Shown: positions 18,797-31,398 of the stretch, piece by piece | How the letters are laid out: the number at the start of each line of letters is the position of its first letter | How positions within the stretch are numbered: position 1 is the first letter of the stretch | Assembly (NCBI RefSeq): GCF_003590095.1 | Contig: NC_039481.1 | Coordinates: forward strand, 1,798,001 to 1,862,000 | Length of the DNA stretch: 64,000 nt | Direction of reading: 5' to 3' | DNA from: Trichoplusia ni | Lineage: Eukaryota; Arthropoda; Insecta; Lepidoptera; Noctuidae | The notes under the pieces: generated by a model | What the model was told of the DNA's origin: nothing | The model's input: only the letters and a program-made list of their open reading frames with translations | The model's database searches: none | Program-made: the position numbers and the translations under genes

Positions 18797-21010
18797 ACGG
18801 ATAACATCAGAACCACATATTAGTCGTTTCCTGTGCCTATCCGATACAGTTTTTTAACGCATATTTTGCTTCAAAATATTTTTGTTGATAAGAGGCCAAC
18901 CTATTTTAAGTAGGCCCTAATTTGTTATACTATTTAATGGATACGTTCAAAAAACTTTTTATGTTACAAACGCGCGGGAATATTTGAAAGGTTCAACAAG
19001 TTGACTACCTGTGGAGTTTCTATTTTTATCTGAATGCTCGTGGTGCCAGACGTGCATGGTCTATGGTTGGTAATACAGTTTGATTTCCTGATTCCATTTT
19101 CAAATCGAAAACCTTTCTCGTTAAAATCATTAATGTTTTTTTTATAAACTTGGATTATTATGTCTTTGATGGATGTACTTAACTTTTATTTAAGAGTAAT
19201 ACAACATTCCAGGGATCAGACTTTATAAAATATGATGATATAATTAAAACCTAATGTTATAAGAAATGAGTGGTTTAGTGCATCATGTTATCACATTCAA
19301 TGTAAGCCATCATAATCAATATTAGTTTTAGAATGTACATTAGCATTACTATTAAAATATAAATCATGCTTCACAAACATATACACACATATAGTAAACA
19401 AAATATAATATACTAGTAATAGCTGATACTTATGTATTACGAATTACCGGATTAATGGAAACATTTAAATTCCGAGGTTTTCAAGGTTTTTGCACTTTTA
19501 TACAAAATCGCTGCTGTTTGCCCCTTTCGAATTTAGTCTTATCTTAATGTAGTTTGGTAAATTGTAATCAACTTTTGTAAGGTTTTTGGGTATTAGGTAA
19601 TCTGTATAAGTATGTATAATTCAATCTATAATATTTTACGAATTATTTATGCGTTCTTGCCATTATGATAATTTCTTATTTTGTAAGAAAAATTTTCGTT
19701 ACATGTTGTGTATGTTATTGTTTATTATTATATTTTTTATGTTATAAATAAGGAATAAATTTATTTTCATTAGTTAAATTTGTTTATTATCCAATAAAAT
19801 GAGTTAAAAGCTTGATTAATTCTGTCTTTTGAATTCGTGCAATAAAGTCATATTAATAACCGTATAATACATCAAAATCTCATTTGTTGATATCTCAAGG
19901 TAAAACAAAAAAAAATATGAGCCAAACACTAAAGAAGACCAATAAAAAAATAAGTCCATTGGTCTAGCTATTACGTGACAGACAGCCTGACAAACACTGG
20001 TGCCCTACTAATAGGGTCCCACTTTTACTGGCCTACTGCTGGGCTTTCGAGTCGGCTTCTAGTCTAACCAGATGCAAGTACAGGTTTATAAGAGCCGACT
20101 GCCTATCTGATCTTATCAACCAACACTATACCCTTTAGCAAGACGGATTGTCAAAACTTCGATACCCACATCCCATGATGTAAATTGCCTTCCAAATCAC
20201 TAAGGAACTCGTTGACCTAGTTGATCACCCATCCAAGGAGCGACCGTATCTAGCGTAGCTTAACCTGTGATTGATCAACTTGTACCTACCGTTGTAGCTT
20301 AGCCTCCTAACGATATACAGCGATGAAGTACGTAGTAATGAGTTTTCTTATTTTTTATTACTAAGAAGGAACTGAAGAATAAACATTCTTCATTCCAATT
20401 ATTAATTTGAGGTTACTATAAATCCTAATCTTATGAACGCGTCCATATATTTAGTGACATCTAGCGTTGACATCTTACAATTTCCTGTGTGGTAGAATGA
20501 AAAAACTTACCCTGAAAATAGGAAATTATAATTTTAGAAAATAAAACCTGTCTGGGCATTATAAATGCGACATTTAATACTTTTAAATAACAAACTGGGG
20601 AGAAATACAACATTTAGAAAATATTAAAACAATGAGGTAAAAGTAGTAGCCTTGTTTTAGTACAAATAAATCTGTCTTCGATAGTTTAACTTTGTATAAA
20701 ACGGTTCTAAAAAGATTTACCTTTCTTTTTGTGACTTAATAAGAACAATATGTAATACTTTAAGTATCCAAAATTTAATTATAAATTAAACAGCAAAACC
20801 ATAATTATAATCTGACGATTGTGGTTGGTAAGTTTTAATTCGACATGTTAGGGAATTTTAATTGGAGTGTGGAAACACAGAACCGCCAGTTGTCAAACGT
20901 ACGTATCGAACGCCCTCGGTTGGCTCGCAGTGATTCACTGGTTGACCGTACTGTAAAATTACCGAGTATTGTTGTGATTGCGTCGGCATCGGCTTCGTGT
21001 ATGAACTGTG
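18797..21010. other. GSTZ1 3' UTR and intergenic DNA
   Basis: The stop codon is followed by about 1 kb of AT-rich sequence to a canonical AATAAA at 19754-19759, the likely GSTZ1 poly(A) signal. A dispersed repeat lies at about 19966-20320. The last 150 bp before 21010 is richer in GC (CGAACGCCCTCGGTTGGCTC near 20908) and probably belongs to the PACS promoter. No coding exon is seen. Confidence 0.55.
19966..20320 (+). repeat. Dispersed lepidopteran repeat fragments
   Basis: The strings CCCTACTAATAGGGTCCCAC and TGGCCTACTGCTGGGCTTTC, followed by GTCGGCTTCTAGTCTAACCA and CGACTGCCTATCTGATC, resemble repeats I recognise from many lepidopteran genomic sequences, here diverged. The first also appears in a related form at 53740-53880. 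The superfamily is not certain. Confidence 0.5.
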
Positions 21011-21112
21011 TATAAAAATGAATACAGTGTCGTGTTTAGTGATTAAATAACAATGCCATTTGTAATGTACCTTAGTGTTGTGCTGTGAAATAGTTGTTTG
21101 GTGCTGTTTAAG
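21011..21112 (+). promoter_or_regulatory. PACS 5' region with TATA-like box and upstream ORFs
   Basis: TATAAAAA occurs at 21011-21018, about 100 bp before the start codon. If transcription starts earlier, the leader holds three short upstream ORFs at 21001 (4 codons), 21018 (MNTVSCLVIK) and 21053 (MPFVMYLSVVL). If the TATA motif is used, only the last remains. Either way translation of PACS may be tempered by an upstream ORF. The start site is not visible from sequence alone. Confidence 0.4.
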
Positions 21113-21222
21113 ATGACCGAGAAAAATAAATCGGAAAAGATGACTAATGCATCGAAACCTGTTCCCATGAAACTTTTTGCGGCCTGGGAAGTGGACAGGA
21201 CTCCCTCCAACTGCATTCCCAG
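21113..21222 (+). CDS. PACS: PACS (phosphofurin acidic cluster sorting protein), first coding exon
   Basis: The exon encodes 36 residues plus two bases of an Arg codon before a donor AG|GTAATA. Residues 15-37, KPVPMKLFAAWEVDRTPSNC followed by IPR, match the very conserved start of PACS-1 and PACS-2 (PVPMNLFATWEVD...CVPR). Residues 1-14 are a short hydrophilic lead. PACS proteins are cytosolic sorting adaptors that bind phosphorylated acidic clusters, such as that of furin, and connect cargo with AP-1 or COPI; PACS-2 also acts at ER-mitochondria contacts. The next exon should begin in phase 2 with a sequence like LCSLTL. I did not find it, so the gene continues beyond the window and its first intron exceeds 42.7 kb. 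The start is the ATG after GTTTAAG. Confidence 0.85.
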
Positions 21223-22826
21223 GTAATATTATTGTTGTAAAACTTGAAAAACAGTCATGTTTATGTTAAGTTTTGAGTTTCACATACCGTTGAACATTAC
21301 GATTTGCATTGCTTTGTATTGTTAGAGATTGTAACGTTCGCCGTGTGTCTGTAGTATTATGTTGTTTATAACGATGTTTTCGTGGGGCGTCGCTTGTAAT
21401 CGGCTCGCCGGCTTATCGCGGCGGTGCCACATCGGTTTGGTTGGGCTGTACGACAGTGTTCGTAATTAAAACAATTGTGTCGTACTACTCTGTACTCATT
21501 AAACTTTCTCAGTAAGCTTTGAGTCTAAAATATCAAATAAGATAACTTACTTTTTTGGTGTTATTGTCATTACTTCAAAGAAATAAATGATATATTGTCT
21601 ATGAGTGATAATTATCAGTGCACTGTATTGAAGATAAGAGTAAAGTACTATACAAGGTTGTCATAGTGGTGTAATCTAACTGGATTATAACACAAATCTT
21701 ATTCAACACATTCTAATTACTTATGTACCTTCTGTAGCTAATATTCTAAACAGTCAAAACTAAACAGTTTTAGAGCAACAAAATTATTTAATTTTAATCT
21801 TCATAAAAAAATACAAAAACTATTAATGGACTTGCAACCTGTGTTTTTAGAAAAATAATATTAAGTAATAACAGAATTAAAATAATTCATAAGAAGTATG
21901 TCTGTGTTTTTCTATAGTTTTTTTACTATAATGTCAGACAAAACAATATATAAAGTTATATATTTAACATAAGCACACAAATGATTAGATACCAAATTAT
22001 GCCAATAATTTTTTTAACCTATTTACAACCCAAGAATATATCCCAAAGTTACATTTCAAAAACAAACAGACAGCTAATGAGCACCTAATTATTTAAATAA
22101 CAATTATCGGTTAAGTATACAATAATGATATACTTATCACAAGAACAATGCATTATGTTTACAATGTGTTTACAATTTAAATATTTGTAAATAGATTAAA
22201 CATTATGTCCTCTTAATAGCAAGATAAACTTATAATTATTATTCATTCTCAAACTTAAAAACAACTTGTTACAAGAAAATTTAATTTTGTAATTTCAACA
22301 TACAATTTGTTAATCAATTACTCATGTTTACATTTTAATTGTAATTAATAGTAAAGTCATTCAAATTTATTAAATTAGTGTTCTGTTTCTTTGTAAGTAG
22401 GTACACCATATTCATTTATGTTTATGAAATGCAAAGCAACACAATTTTTTAATGTACAATTGAATATTTTGGTCCAATAAAAGTCCCATTTCAAATGTTA
22501 CATATATTTACAGTGAGATATAAAGAGAATAAATATTTTTTGTGATTTAATTTCTATGTAAAAATATTTTCTGGTAAATCTAATTTATAAATAACTCATT
22601 ATGAAACACGGCTACGGGCTCTGGAATCTAATATCTATCTATTTGTGTTTTCAACTAGGGAGAACTTCATTTGATTGTTCTAATTGATTTAGTCATTTAT
22701 TAACCAATAATTAATTGACAATTCTCTTCTACCTTGTACAAGTTTATTTATAACCCATTTTCCTTAACAATATCCTCCTCGTTCATTAAATTATTGCAGA
22801 AAAAGCGCATACTTGCGTATTACCTG

Positions 22827-22985
22827 CAGGGCCGGATCTAGGGGGCCCCGAGGCAACAAGGGAGTGGGGGCCCCTTGGTTCAAGTTATTTTCATTCAGTG
22901 AAAAATTTATCCAGCTTTTTTTTAGATGCCTACTTTGGTGGTGGGCCCCTAGGCACTGGCCTAAAGTGCCTTATGGATAATACGG
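22827..22985 (+). repeat. GC-rich dispersed repeat fragment
   Basis: The stretch GGCCGGATCTAGGGGGCCCC and the related GTGGGGGCCCCTTGG and GGTGGGCCCCTAGGCACTGG stand out in very AT-rich DNA and look like an internally repetitive transposon fragment. The type is not assigned. Confidence 0.4.
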
Positions 22986-25374
22986 CACTGATAACCTGGC
23001 GACCTTATTCTTTTCATAACCCACCTATGCTATTCCCCTAAAGAATCAAGGCATTTTGTTCAATAAATTATCGTCTTCCAATTTTACATATTACACGAAA
23101 CCATTTGTACTGAAAAGTAAGTCCTTGTTCATAGCAACGTAGGTAAGGTTGTAAATGTACGAGTAAAGGCTCATTTAGACGATGCAAGAAATATCCTACG
23201 AATTGCAATACATTGCGGGATCGCTCAGCTCTGACTTCAGAAGTGATATATTATGGACGGCAATGTCTCGCACAATACTTTCCACACCGCCTAATCAGCT
23301 TTAAGAACTGGTGTGATGTGAGGAACACCATCAGTCACACGCCACTGTAACGGAGGAAACAGTCCCGATACGATAGATTGGCATGTGGGCCGCTCAGGAT
23401 GTTGTTGATTCACAATAAATTGTCACTGTTTGATTACGTTTTTAACACAAGGCCGACTGTATTATTCAATTGAATTTTTTATACAGTCTTAGCTTCATCC
23501 GCTTATGTGGGGCAAGCCTTGACTGGTCCTTTGGGTCTCGAAACGTCGCAGTAGTTGATGGAAAATACCTTAAACGCTGTCGCTTCTCTGTCCAAAAGTC
23601 TTTGCTATAGAGATGAGAACTTGATTTTGCGTGGTCAGTTATTCTTTCCGATTGTTGAAGCTGCAAAGTATGTAACAATATAAATATAAAATACAAAATA
23701 CACGAACTCTTTCTTCGTAAATAAAAAAGGTTTTATGAAGGTACAATAATAAATTAGCTAAAATGAACTAAATTAGCGTCATTCTCTAACTGAAAAACCG
23801 CGGAAGCAACGCACTAAGATAAATTACTCAAAAGTGCGTCAAAAATCGTTGAAACAAATTATATTAATGCGGAGGGTGGAGGGCGGAGGATGACTACGAA
23901 GCATGCTTTAGAAAATAATAACGTACCTTATCATCATACTTTGCGGTTTATCCGATTTCTAAATATTTATAAAACTTCAGTTATCACAATAACGGGAAAC
24001 TGGCAAAAAAGAAAATTGAGACAATATAAAAATAAAGAAAAGATACGTTCCCTAATGGAACACGACAGAATTCTAACAGAATAGGAGTCAAAGATAATGA
24101 GGACTGCTGAAAGGATATCGTAAATCAAGTGAGGGAAAAACAGGAATATCAATGGGAGAGTCGTAAAACACATCTGCCTACATGTACATTGTATCTACGT
24201 TGTTGGTAATGCCTTTAAAATACAATCTTTTAGGGCGTGTGTCTTCAGAATTTCGCTATTCCCGATGTCATTTCTAGTGTTTTTATTAGTTTTGGCTTTT
24301 AGTCATGACCGTTATGCCAAGGCTTACTCAATCTCTGAAATGATATCCACACGTCCTATTCCATTTGTAATGCTTATAATCCAAGCAATTTAAAAGTAAG
24401 GGAAGAAAAAGTATCGTGCAAATTTAATTGACTATTAGCTACAAACTAGCCTACATTAAAATGTTAGATCGTGTGGTGAACAAGGAAACAATTATAAACC
24501 CGTTTCATACTTCTTGTTCTACTCGTAAGGTCGTGAGCACGCTTTCGCGTCCCGACGAATAAAGAAAAAAACTAGGAAATAAAAGGTTTTCTCTTCCATG
24601 TGCTTTTGAGGCGCGTTTTTATATCGACATTATTCCGCTCTAATATACAATCCATAAAAATGTTTTATATAATAATATGTTCATTATAATATTACCAGTA
24701 TATCAAGTACAAGTTGCGTAATTTGTTAAGAAAAACTTTCCATGGCAACAGCGTTGTGTTAAGAGGCGGTGTAACGCTAAAATGTATTTCAATATTATCT
24801 TTTAACCAATATTCTTGTTAAGGACCTTCCGAAACCATTAAATATCCGAGACGTTTTCAAAAAGCTGACAATGTTTACGAAAGAAGCGCTTATCCCACTT
24901 TATGGATATTGCCATCGTCCGTAAGTCTCTAGGCAAAGATATTAAAATATTCAGCCAAGATTTCCGAGGCTGAAGTTTTCACGAAATAGAATTTAATCCG
25001 CGTAGAATAAAAATTAGCTTGGTTTATTCGCAATGGTTGTCAACTAAAATTCTAAATGTTAAGATTATTTTTGGCAAAATTTATAAGACAAACTACAATA
25101 AGTGTTTTGTCACCAGTCATTGTGCTCATCGTATCGTTAGCTATCGCTTGATACATAATACCAGCTTGTTTTTCTGATGGTTTAAATCAGTATTGTATTA
25201 ATTATTGTTGCGTAACAATTGAGTGCACAGCTGCCTAGTCGGGGACATACCACATACCAAGGGGCAATTAACCAGTTGTCTAGATCGTTAGGCGTATACG
25301 GGTTGTATAATCTGAAGCTATGTTTTTTGTTTTGTTAAGTACGCATCATAATTATAAAAAGGCCTAATGTAATT

Positions 25375-25590
25375 GACTGCACGGATAGCCGAGTGGTTGA
25401 GGTTATCACGCCAAACGCGCGATGTGACGGGAATTCGATCCCAGGACAAGCATTTGTGTGATCTGCGAATGCTGCATTCAGCACGGGAGTTTTACAAACA
25501 TTCAAGTCATTCATCATTATGAATTAAGTAATACTCCCGTGTAATACTCGCGACACAAGAATCGAATCGCTTCGTAAGGGAGTCGTTGTT
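25375..25590 (+). mobile_element. tRNA-derived SINE, nearly complete
   Basis: The head GACTGCACGGATAGCCGAGT carries an A-box-like TAGCCGAGTGG and the B box GGGAATTCGATCCC. The body reads GACAAGCATTTGTGTGATCT, then GCGAATGC. The tail reads CTCGCGACACAAGAATCGAA and ends AAGGGAGTCGTTGTT. This is the best preserved copy and defines the family for the partial copies at 936, 6060, 10757, 13826, 27085, 30181, 52510 and 53190. Confidence 0.75.
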
Positions 25591-27084
25591 AATCAAAAAA
25601 AATCTTAATACGTTCTATGTGTCAAAAATCAGAATTATTCGTTCAAGCTATACATATTTCAGCGCACAACAAAATAAACAGAACACTGATAACAAGAATA
25701 GAACTGACCATTTATTAATTGCTTAAATGTAATTAGGGAATCGGAGGTCAATTACTTGTAAAGACAAAACACATTAAAAAAACATCAACTGGAACATGTC
25801 AATAGATAAGTGATTAGTTTTTGGTTCGGTAGTGATTTAGTATGGACGATAAAGACGCACGAGTCACTCTTTGTTAAGAAGTTTTTGTACCAAAGAGATT
25901 GCTCACATGATTGGCCAGTCAGTATGCTCCTTAGATACTGGCAAGCTTAACCCCAACACTGGTTAGGTTCTGCTTTTTATTCGAATTTAATTCCGTTTTC
26001 AATTTCGGCTCTGAAAAGGTACTTACCTACCAAACCAAGAATGAGTAGCGATCCAGTAATAACAACGTCTTGCGTGACATTTTCCATCTAACAGCAATGT
26101 TAATGCCCACTTGTATCATTTTATGTCTTATTTGTATTACAATATTGCCAGTACGTTATCACTTATTAGGTAACAACCTAATAATGCTATCTCTGTGTAG
26201 TGTAAAGGCAAACATACACTTACATCTATTCTGTTTGATCAAGAAACGTGGCTCGGCTAATATTAGTATTTAATAACCATTTTCGTTGGAACGGTATGTG
26301 CGAAATGACATCAGTAAAGGTTCAAACTCGCTACGACGCACGCTGTGTTCATTTGTTTGGATTAGTACGTAGCAGTATGGTTCTTCTTTTCCACTGCATT
26401 GCATTTGATACCAAAGTCATCAAATGACTGTCCGTGCGTAACTGAAAATTCCGCATTAATTTCCTTGAAAATCGAAGACAGCCCAGGCTTAACCACATAG
26501 CAAAGTAGCAAATGCTACGGGACCCGCGTTCCAACGCCTGCGTATCCGTAAAAAAAGGAGTGGCACAATTTTTAGACCTAAACTCTGCCACAGTGCTCTA
26601 CAGACAAGTTCGTAGCACAAAACAGGAGAATTTGAGAACCTAAAGCAAATAAAAGGATCCGTTGGTCGAATTTGCTACAGGCCCCGCTTGCTTAACTCGG
26701 TACAGAGCAAATACTCTATCTTGGTGAGTCTTCGCCTTAATACAAAGAATATTCGGGATCCCGACATCCGATCCAATCCATTCACGACATTCACTTTAAG
26801 TGTCAATAAACACGGTCGCGGTGTATTGTCTTCCATCATGCTTATCGATCTTAGAGATATTTGTTCTTATATCGATTATAACTTCAAATTTGTGATACCT
26901 ACTTGATTCTGTTTGCACTTGTTTGGTAGTAAAATTATTGTTTATATGTACATAATAAAGAGTAAACATACCGGAATATCATCTTATTTAAAACAGTAAT
27001 CTGTATCTTCGACCTCTGCGCAAAAATCATTGTAGGTGTCTAGGGTGTTGTCCTTGCAAAGAGGTGTAAATGTAACTAAACCTC

Positions 27085-27130
27085 CCACGACACAAAATAT
27101 TAAATTCCTCAGTGCGGAAGTCGTTTAGGG
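27085..27130 (+). repeat. SINE tail remnant
   Basis: CTCCCACGACACAAAATATT, then AAATTCCTCAGTGCGGAAGT and CGTTT, match the tail of the SINE at 25375-25590. The head is absent. Confidence 0.5.
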
Positions 27131-27889
27131 AAAAGAAAGACATATACACTAAAACTTTGAATAAGGTTAAAGGCCTCGGAATTTCTATGTCAAAGGTTAA
27201 AAGTAAGCCACAATATTATATATGTGTAGGCGGCCAGACGTGGCGGAAATAGGACGCTTTGTTCGAAATAGTTGCTTATATGTTATGGCTAGTAAATCAG
27301 GAATACACAACACTTGACCTCTGACCCTCTCGAATTACCGAACCTCTTTTCGTGTTGGTAAATTATTTTTAAATTATCTTTCAATTCTTATTCATCCATT
27401 GATCTTTATTAAATCACTATAAGGACTCACCGCACAAGTTTAGGCTCAGTTCGAACGCAATCGGCTAGTGTAACAGAAAAAAATATTAATACATAGATAT
27501 CAGTTCTGCAGTTTTGCTTCTGTTCACACGGCACGCGTTTGCGATTGCGTTCAGACGTGCGTAACTTCTAAAAGCTGCATTGAGTCATGCCGTATCAATG
27601 GAAGCGTATCGAGAGGCGTGATGGTCGTGGTAAAAGTTTTTTCAGAGCAACTTTTCATTAGTTCATGAAAGGCGTTTTGTTTGCCAGTCGATACTGGTTC
27701 GCGTGGAAAGACTTACCTATATGTTTTTTTCGCAAATACACGTTAAATGTAAAACAACAATTTTTGCTCTTAGACTGGATGCTGGCAAGTCAAGTTATGA
27801 ATGTACTTACGCTTTTAGATTTTGATTTATTTGTAAATCGTCAGTTCTAATTTACTTAGCAGGAAATTTCTCAGTTATCGGAAGTATTC

Positions 27890-28260
27890 TAATTTCTCAT
27901 AGATCAAGCGTTGCTAGTTGCCTACTCGAGCACGCGCACGATAGTAATTGATGCGCCTGCGCCGGTGAGCGTGACCGCAAGGTCGCCGATACCGGGGGGT
28001 GACATGAGTGAACGATTCACTCGATGTAGTCAGAACTCACGTACACAGATGCACAAGACTCTGTCGAGGACCAAGAAGTATATATAGGTATACTTTTTTT
28101 CGTCTTTACGGTACTCTTTTGTTTAGTGTTTTTATTAACAATTAGCGGTCGCTTGTTTCGCACGGTTGCCGTTTTTCGTGACGATAATCCATTTGGAGTT
28201 TCGTATTTTTTTTCAATTGTTCCGTTGTATGAGACCGTTGTAAATAAGTCCGGTTAAACT
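27890..28260 (+). promoter_or_regulatory. GC/CpG-rich island with TATA motif inside PACS intron: candidate alternative promoter
   Basis: In a long AT-rich intron, 27920-28010 is unusually rich in C, G and CpG (for example CGCCTGCGCCGGTGAGCGTG). It is followed by a TATATATA box at 28079-28086 and, about 35 bp later, TTTAGTGTT. The following 130 bp has the look of an untranslated leader. No good coding start follows within a spliceable frame. It could be an alternative PACS promoter or an enhancer. Confidence 0.35.
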
Positions 28261-30180
28261 GTGATTCATGAATGACGTTTTTATTGTTGGCCTACTTCAG
28301 TTTTGTAGAGTAGGTTACTGACTTTTCAGTGTTAGAATAATTGAACTGGAAGCTAATAAAAGTCGGCAAAATGGTCCCTCTTTGAAACGTCAATGCTTTA
28401 CTGAAGCGGAGGCTTCCACTTAAGGATTAGTTGGAGCACAACAGACGGGGACCAGATAAAGCAATTTGCATTCGACCGACCTATCAACGAACAGAACCAG
28501 TACTATCGGTGCCGTTAAGCCCCAAACTGGCTTACAAACGAAGACGAATTAGGGAAAAGGGTGATTCACATCGCAATTAACGAAAGCATCGGGGTCATGG
28601 CTGTCTCAAATGCGTAATTAACACGTCGGTATAATGCTGTAGACAAGGTCGTTCGATCCAGTGGCAAGTGCAGGCAATAACAAACATTGCACGTTGCATA
28701 GTTTTATATTGCGTATCGTTATAATTAGTTGTTAAGTACGTACTTCATTTTATATTCGAGTGAGTTTTTATACTACTTTTTTAGTATTTTTATATTACTT
28801 TACGTTTACTTTTTTATGAAACTTGCTTTCGTGAAATGGTTTAGCTACAGGTTACTTTTTTATCTTTTTTTGCTACTAAATGTGCTTGTAAAGTTATGTT
28901 TACATTGCGTTATTGATTATAGTATTCTATAATTATATAGGGTTAAGTTCGCAGAGTGAAAATGAATAATAATTTAAATTGATTATGTGGAGTTATACTG
29001 TATAAGTTTGATACAGTTCCCACAGTTCGTGTAATTGCAAAAACGTCCTTATACACGATGCGCCTTTCATATGAATATAAATTAATTCTCATAATAATAT
29101 TATAGTATTTTACAACATTTAATTTTATTGAGATTAATTACGTCGCTGATAACGTAGACGTCTCGCGGAGCTGAAAAATGAGGTACTCTTAATTATATTT
29201 GGGCGTAAGTCCGGACTGAGAATCCTAAAGGGATCATAAGGATTACATGAGATAGGGTACTTGAAACATTATTACTTGTATCGAGTTACGACCTTCTTAC
29301 GTAATTGAGAACACAAACAGACCCGTACGGTGTTAATTTAATGCAATATTGCCTTATACAACATACATTAGCATAATGGTTATTATATCATTCATGTTTT
29401 GTTTTTAAAAATAGCAGTTTAAGGAGAAATTCCACTGGATTTTTTTAAGATGTTTTCTTATAATTTATTCATTTATTTGGCCATTTATGTCTTTATTATC
29501 ATAAGGGGATTGATCTCTGACACCGATATTGAAAGAAACCTTTTTGTTTTGTTATAAAATTTGTTTTTCAAACGTTTTTACTGTTACATAGTTAAGAGAT
29601 AGTAAAAAAATATCCAACAAGAATGTGTAGTTATGTTTTTGCACCAAATAAACAGGTAAAAATCACCATAAAGCAGATGTTTGTTATTGGTCCACGAAAG
29701 TTACTTTAAAAAATAAGGTATAGTTCACCAACATATTATGCTTATACCTAATAGATAAACGTCCACAACTAACATCTTTACTTTTTATATTATAAGTTTA
29801 AATTCATAAGCTGTTTAACACATACAAATAATAAAAAAAGCCCTTGTCATTATTTTACAATTAGTTAATAAGCTAAACTGCTTAACCGATTCAACATAGA
29901 CACTGCTTACTTAATATACATGGTTTGGTAAGTAGACGTGTCCTTTAACACACTAAAACATGAATACAATACCTATAAACACACATTATTCATATTTTAT
30001 GCAAAGCTGTGGCCATGGGATGTCCAAAGAAAAAAACGTATTGTTTTAGGAGCGCTAAAAAAAGTCGAAACTACGCATTCTGTAATCGTCTGTGACATTC
30101 AAAATGCAAAGGCACCGTATTTTAGAACATGGTTTCTTAATATGGTTTGTTATTATGAAGAAAAAGTAGGAAAAATATTG

Positions 30181-30502
30181 AAGACTGCACGGATAGATGA
30201 GTGTTTGAGGTCACCATGCTAAACACAACGTGCTCGACGTATCGGCTACGATCCCTGTGTTTGATAAGCATTTGTGTGATCCACGAATGCTTGTTCTGGG
30301 TCTGGGTCGGTTTATATTATGGAGAATATAATGTACCTTCGAAAAAACCTTCATAATTTCAATGTAAACGGTGTTTTCCATAATTTAAATACGAGAAATA
30401 AAAATAAACTTGTAGTTCCAAGATTTAGGTGCAGGTGATTTGAATGTTTGTAAAACCCCCTGCGGAACCAGGATTCAATTCCTTAGCGCGGGCGTCGTTT
30501 TT
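30181..30502 (+). mobile_element. tRNA-derived SINE, diverged
   Basis: The head GACTGCACGGATAGATGAGT, the degraded B box GCTACGATCCC, the body AAGCATTTGTGTGATCCACG followed by AATGCTTGTTCTGGGTC, and the tail GCGGAACCAGGATTCAATTC with CGCGGGCGTCGTTTT are all present. About 130 bp of extra AT-rich sequence separates body and tail compared with the copy at 25375. Confidence 0.65.
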
Positions 30503-31365
30503 ATAATATTTACAGTAGAAATATGTCTCACTTCTGGGCACAGAATTCTTCCTACATATGGAGATAATTATGCAGGCATTGATCACAATGCTTGCTCGCA
30601 GTGACTAGACGATTACGGATTCCAATATTTAAATTTATTCGCATAAGATTTAATTATTAGATCGAACAAAAATAGAAATTACAATACTGGTTATTCTTTA
30701 TTTAGATTCTCTAAAATTGCCTGGTTTCTAAATCTTTAAAAATAAAAAGTTAAAATTAGGATTGAATAAATTCGAGATAAGTTTAGTTTTAGGTGATTGA
30801 GTTAAACGTAAACAAATGAGAACGTTCCTGTCTAAGAATTACGTCAATATCAAACTGATTTGGTGTAGTTTACGTATTTATTTAATTTACAATCAGTACA
30901 TATGTAACGTTCGTCAGTGATCGCCTATTTCTTAGAAATTTACAAGATTTCTAGTGAGGTTTGGTACCAGAGTTTGTAGCTATTATCGGAAAAATACAGA
31001 TGAGTTGAGATCCTTCTGTTGTTAAAGTTAGTTAAAAATATGTTTATTTAAAAATTTATTGTGAGTAATTATGAATACACCTTACGAAAGTTATTAGAGA
31101 AATATCAAACGTCATCATTTACGGAAATTTAGAAATAAAAAAACTCAACAGACTATGACTCAAAAAATTTGTTCAAGGTATCCTAAGGTGCTAGTTTTAC
31201 ACTTATCGAAAAAACTTAAAATTATAAATTATGTTCCTTAATTCTAATTGGAATTCTCAACATGCCTAGTCTAAACTAGTATTCGAGCACACCATTCAAG
31301 TAAACCTAATGCTTCCACAATGCATGCTCCGAATTCCGTGGCATAGTAACACAGTAGCTCATCCG

Positions 31366-31398
31366 TGGCCGATGTGGCCGATGCGGCCGATGCGGCCG
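31366..31398 (+). repeat. Short tandem repeat of 9-bp GGCCGATGy units
   Basis: GGCCGATGT, GGCCGATGC, GGCCGATGC and GGCCGGCTC follow each other directly, forming a small GC-rich tandem block in AT-rich intron DNA. It would read as a WPMRPM repeat in an open frame at 31309-31566, but that frame has no other sign of being coding. Confidence 0.6.

Larger units (their letters stand above)
21223..27889 (+). other. PACS intron 1, first part
   Basis: Strongly AT-rich, with no supported exon on either strand. It includes a GC-rich dispersed repeat at about 22827-22985, a full SINE at 25375-25590 and a SINE-tail remnant near 27085-27130. Short frames (for example 23890-24084, 26070-26273, and 26591-26349 on the minus strand) show no family motif and no plausible splice context. 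Confidence 0.55.

Noticed and set aside
26349..26591. Minus-strand open frame of 80 codons
   Set aside because: No motif seen and no splice context; may be part of a decayed repeat but I cannot identify it.
29640..29665. Another CAGGTAA in the PACS intron (near 29654) as a recursive splice site
   Set aside because: The upstream sequence is A-rich (AAATAAACAGG) with no pyrimidine tract.
29938..30222. Plus-strand open frame of 94 codons
   Set aside because: Runs into the SINE head at 30181 and has no family resemblance; chance frame.
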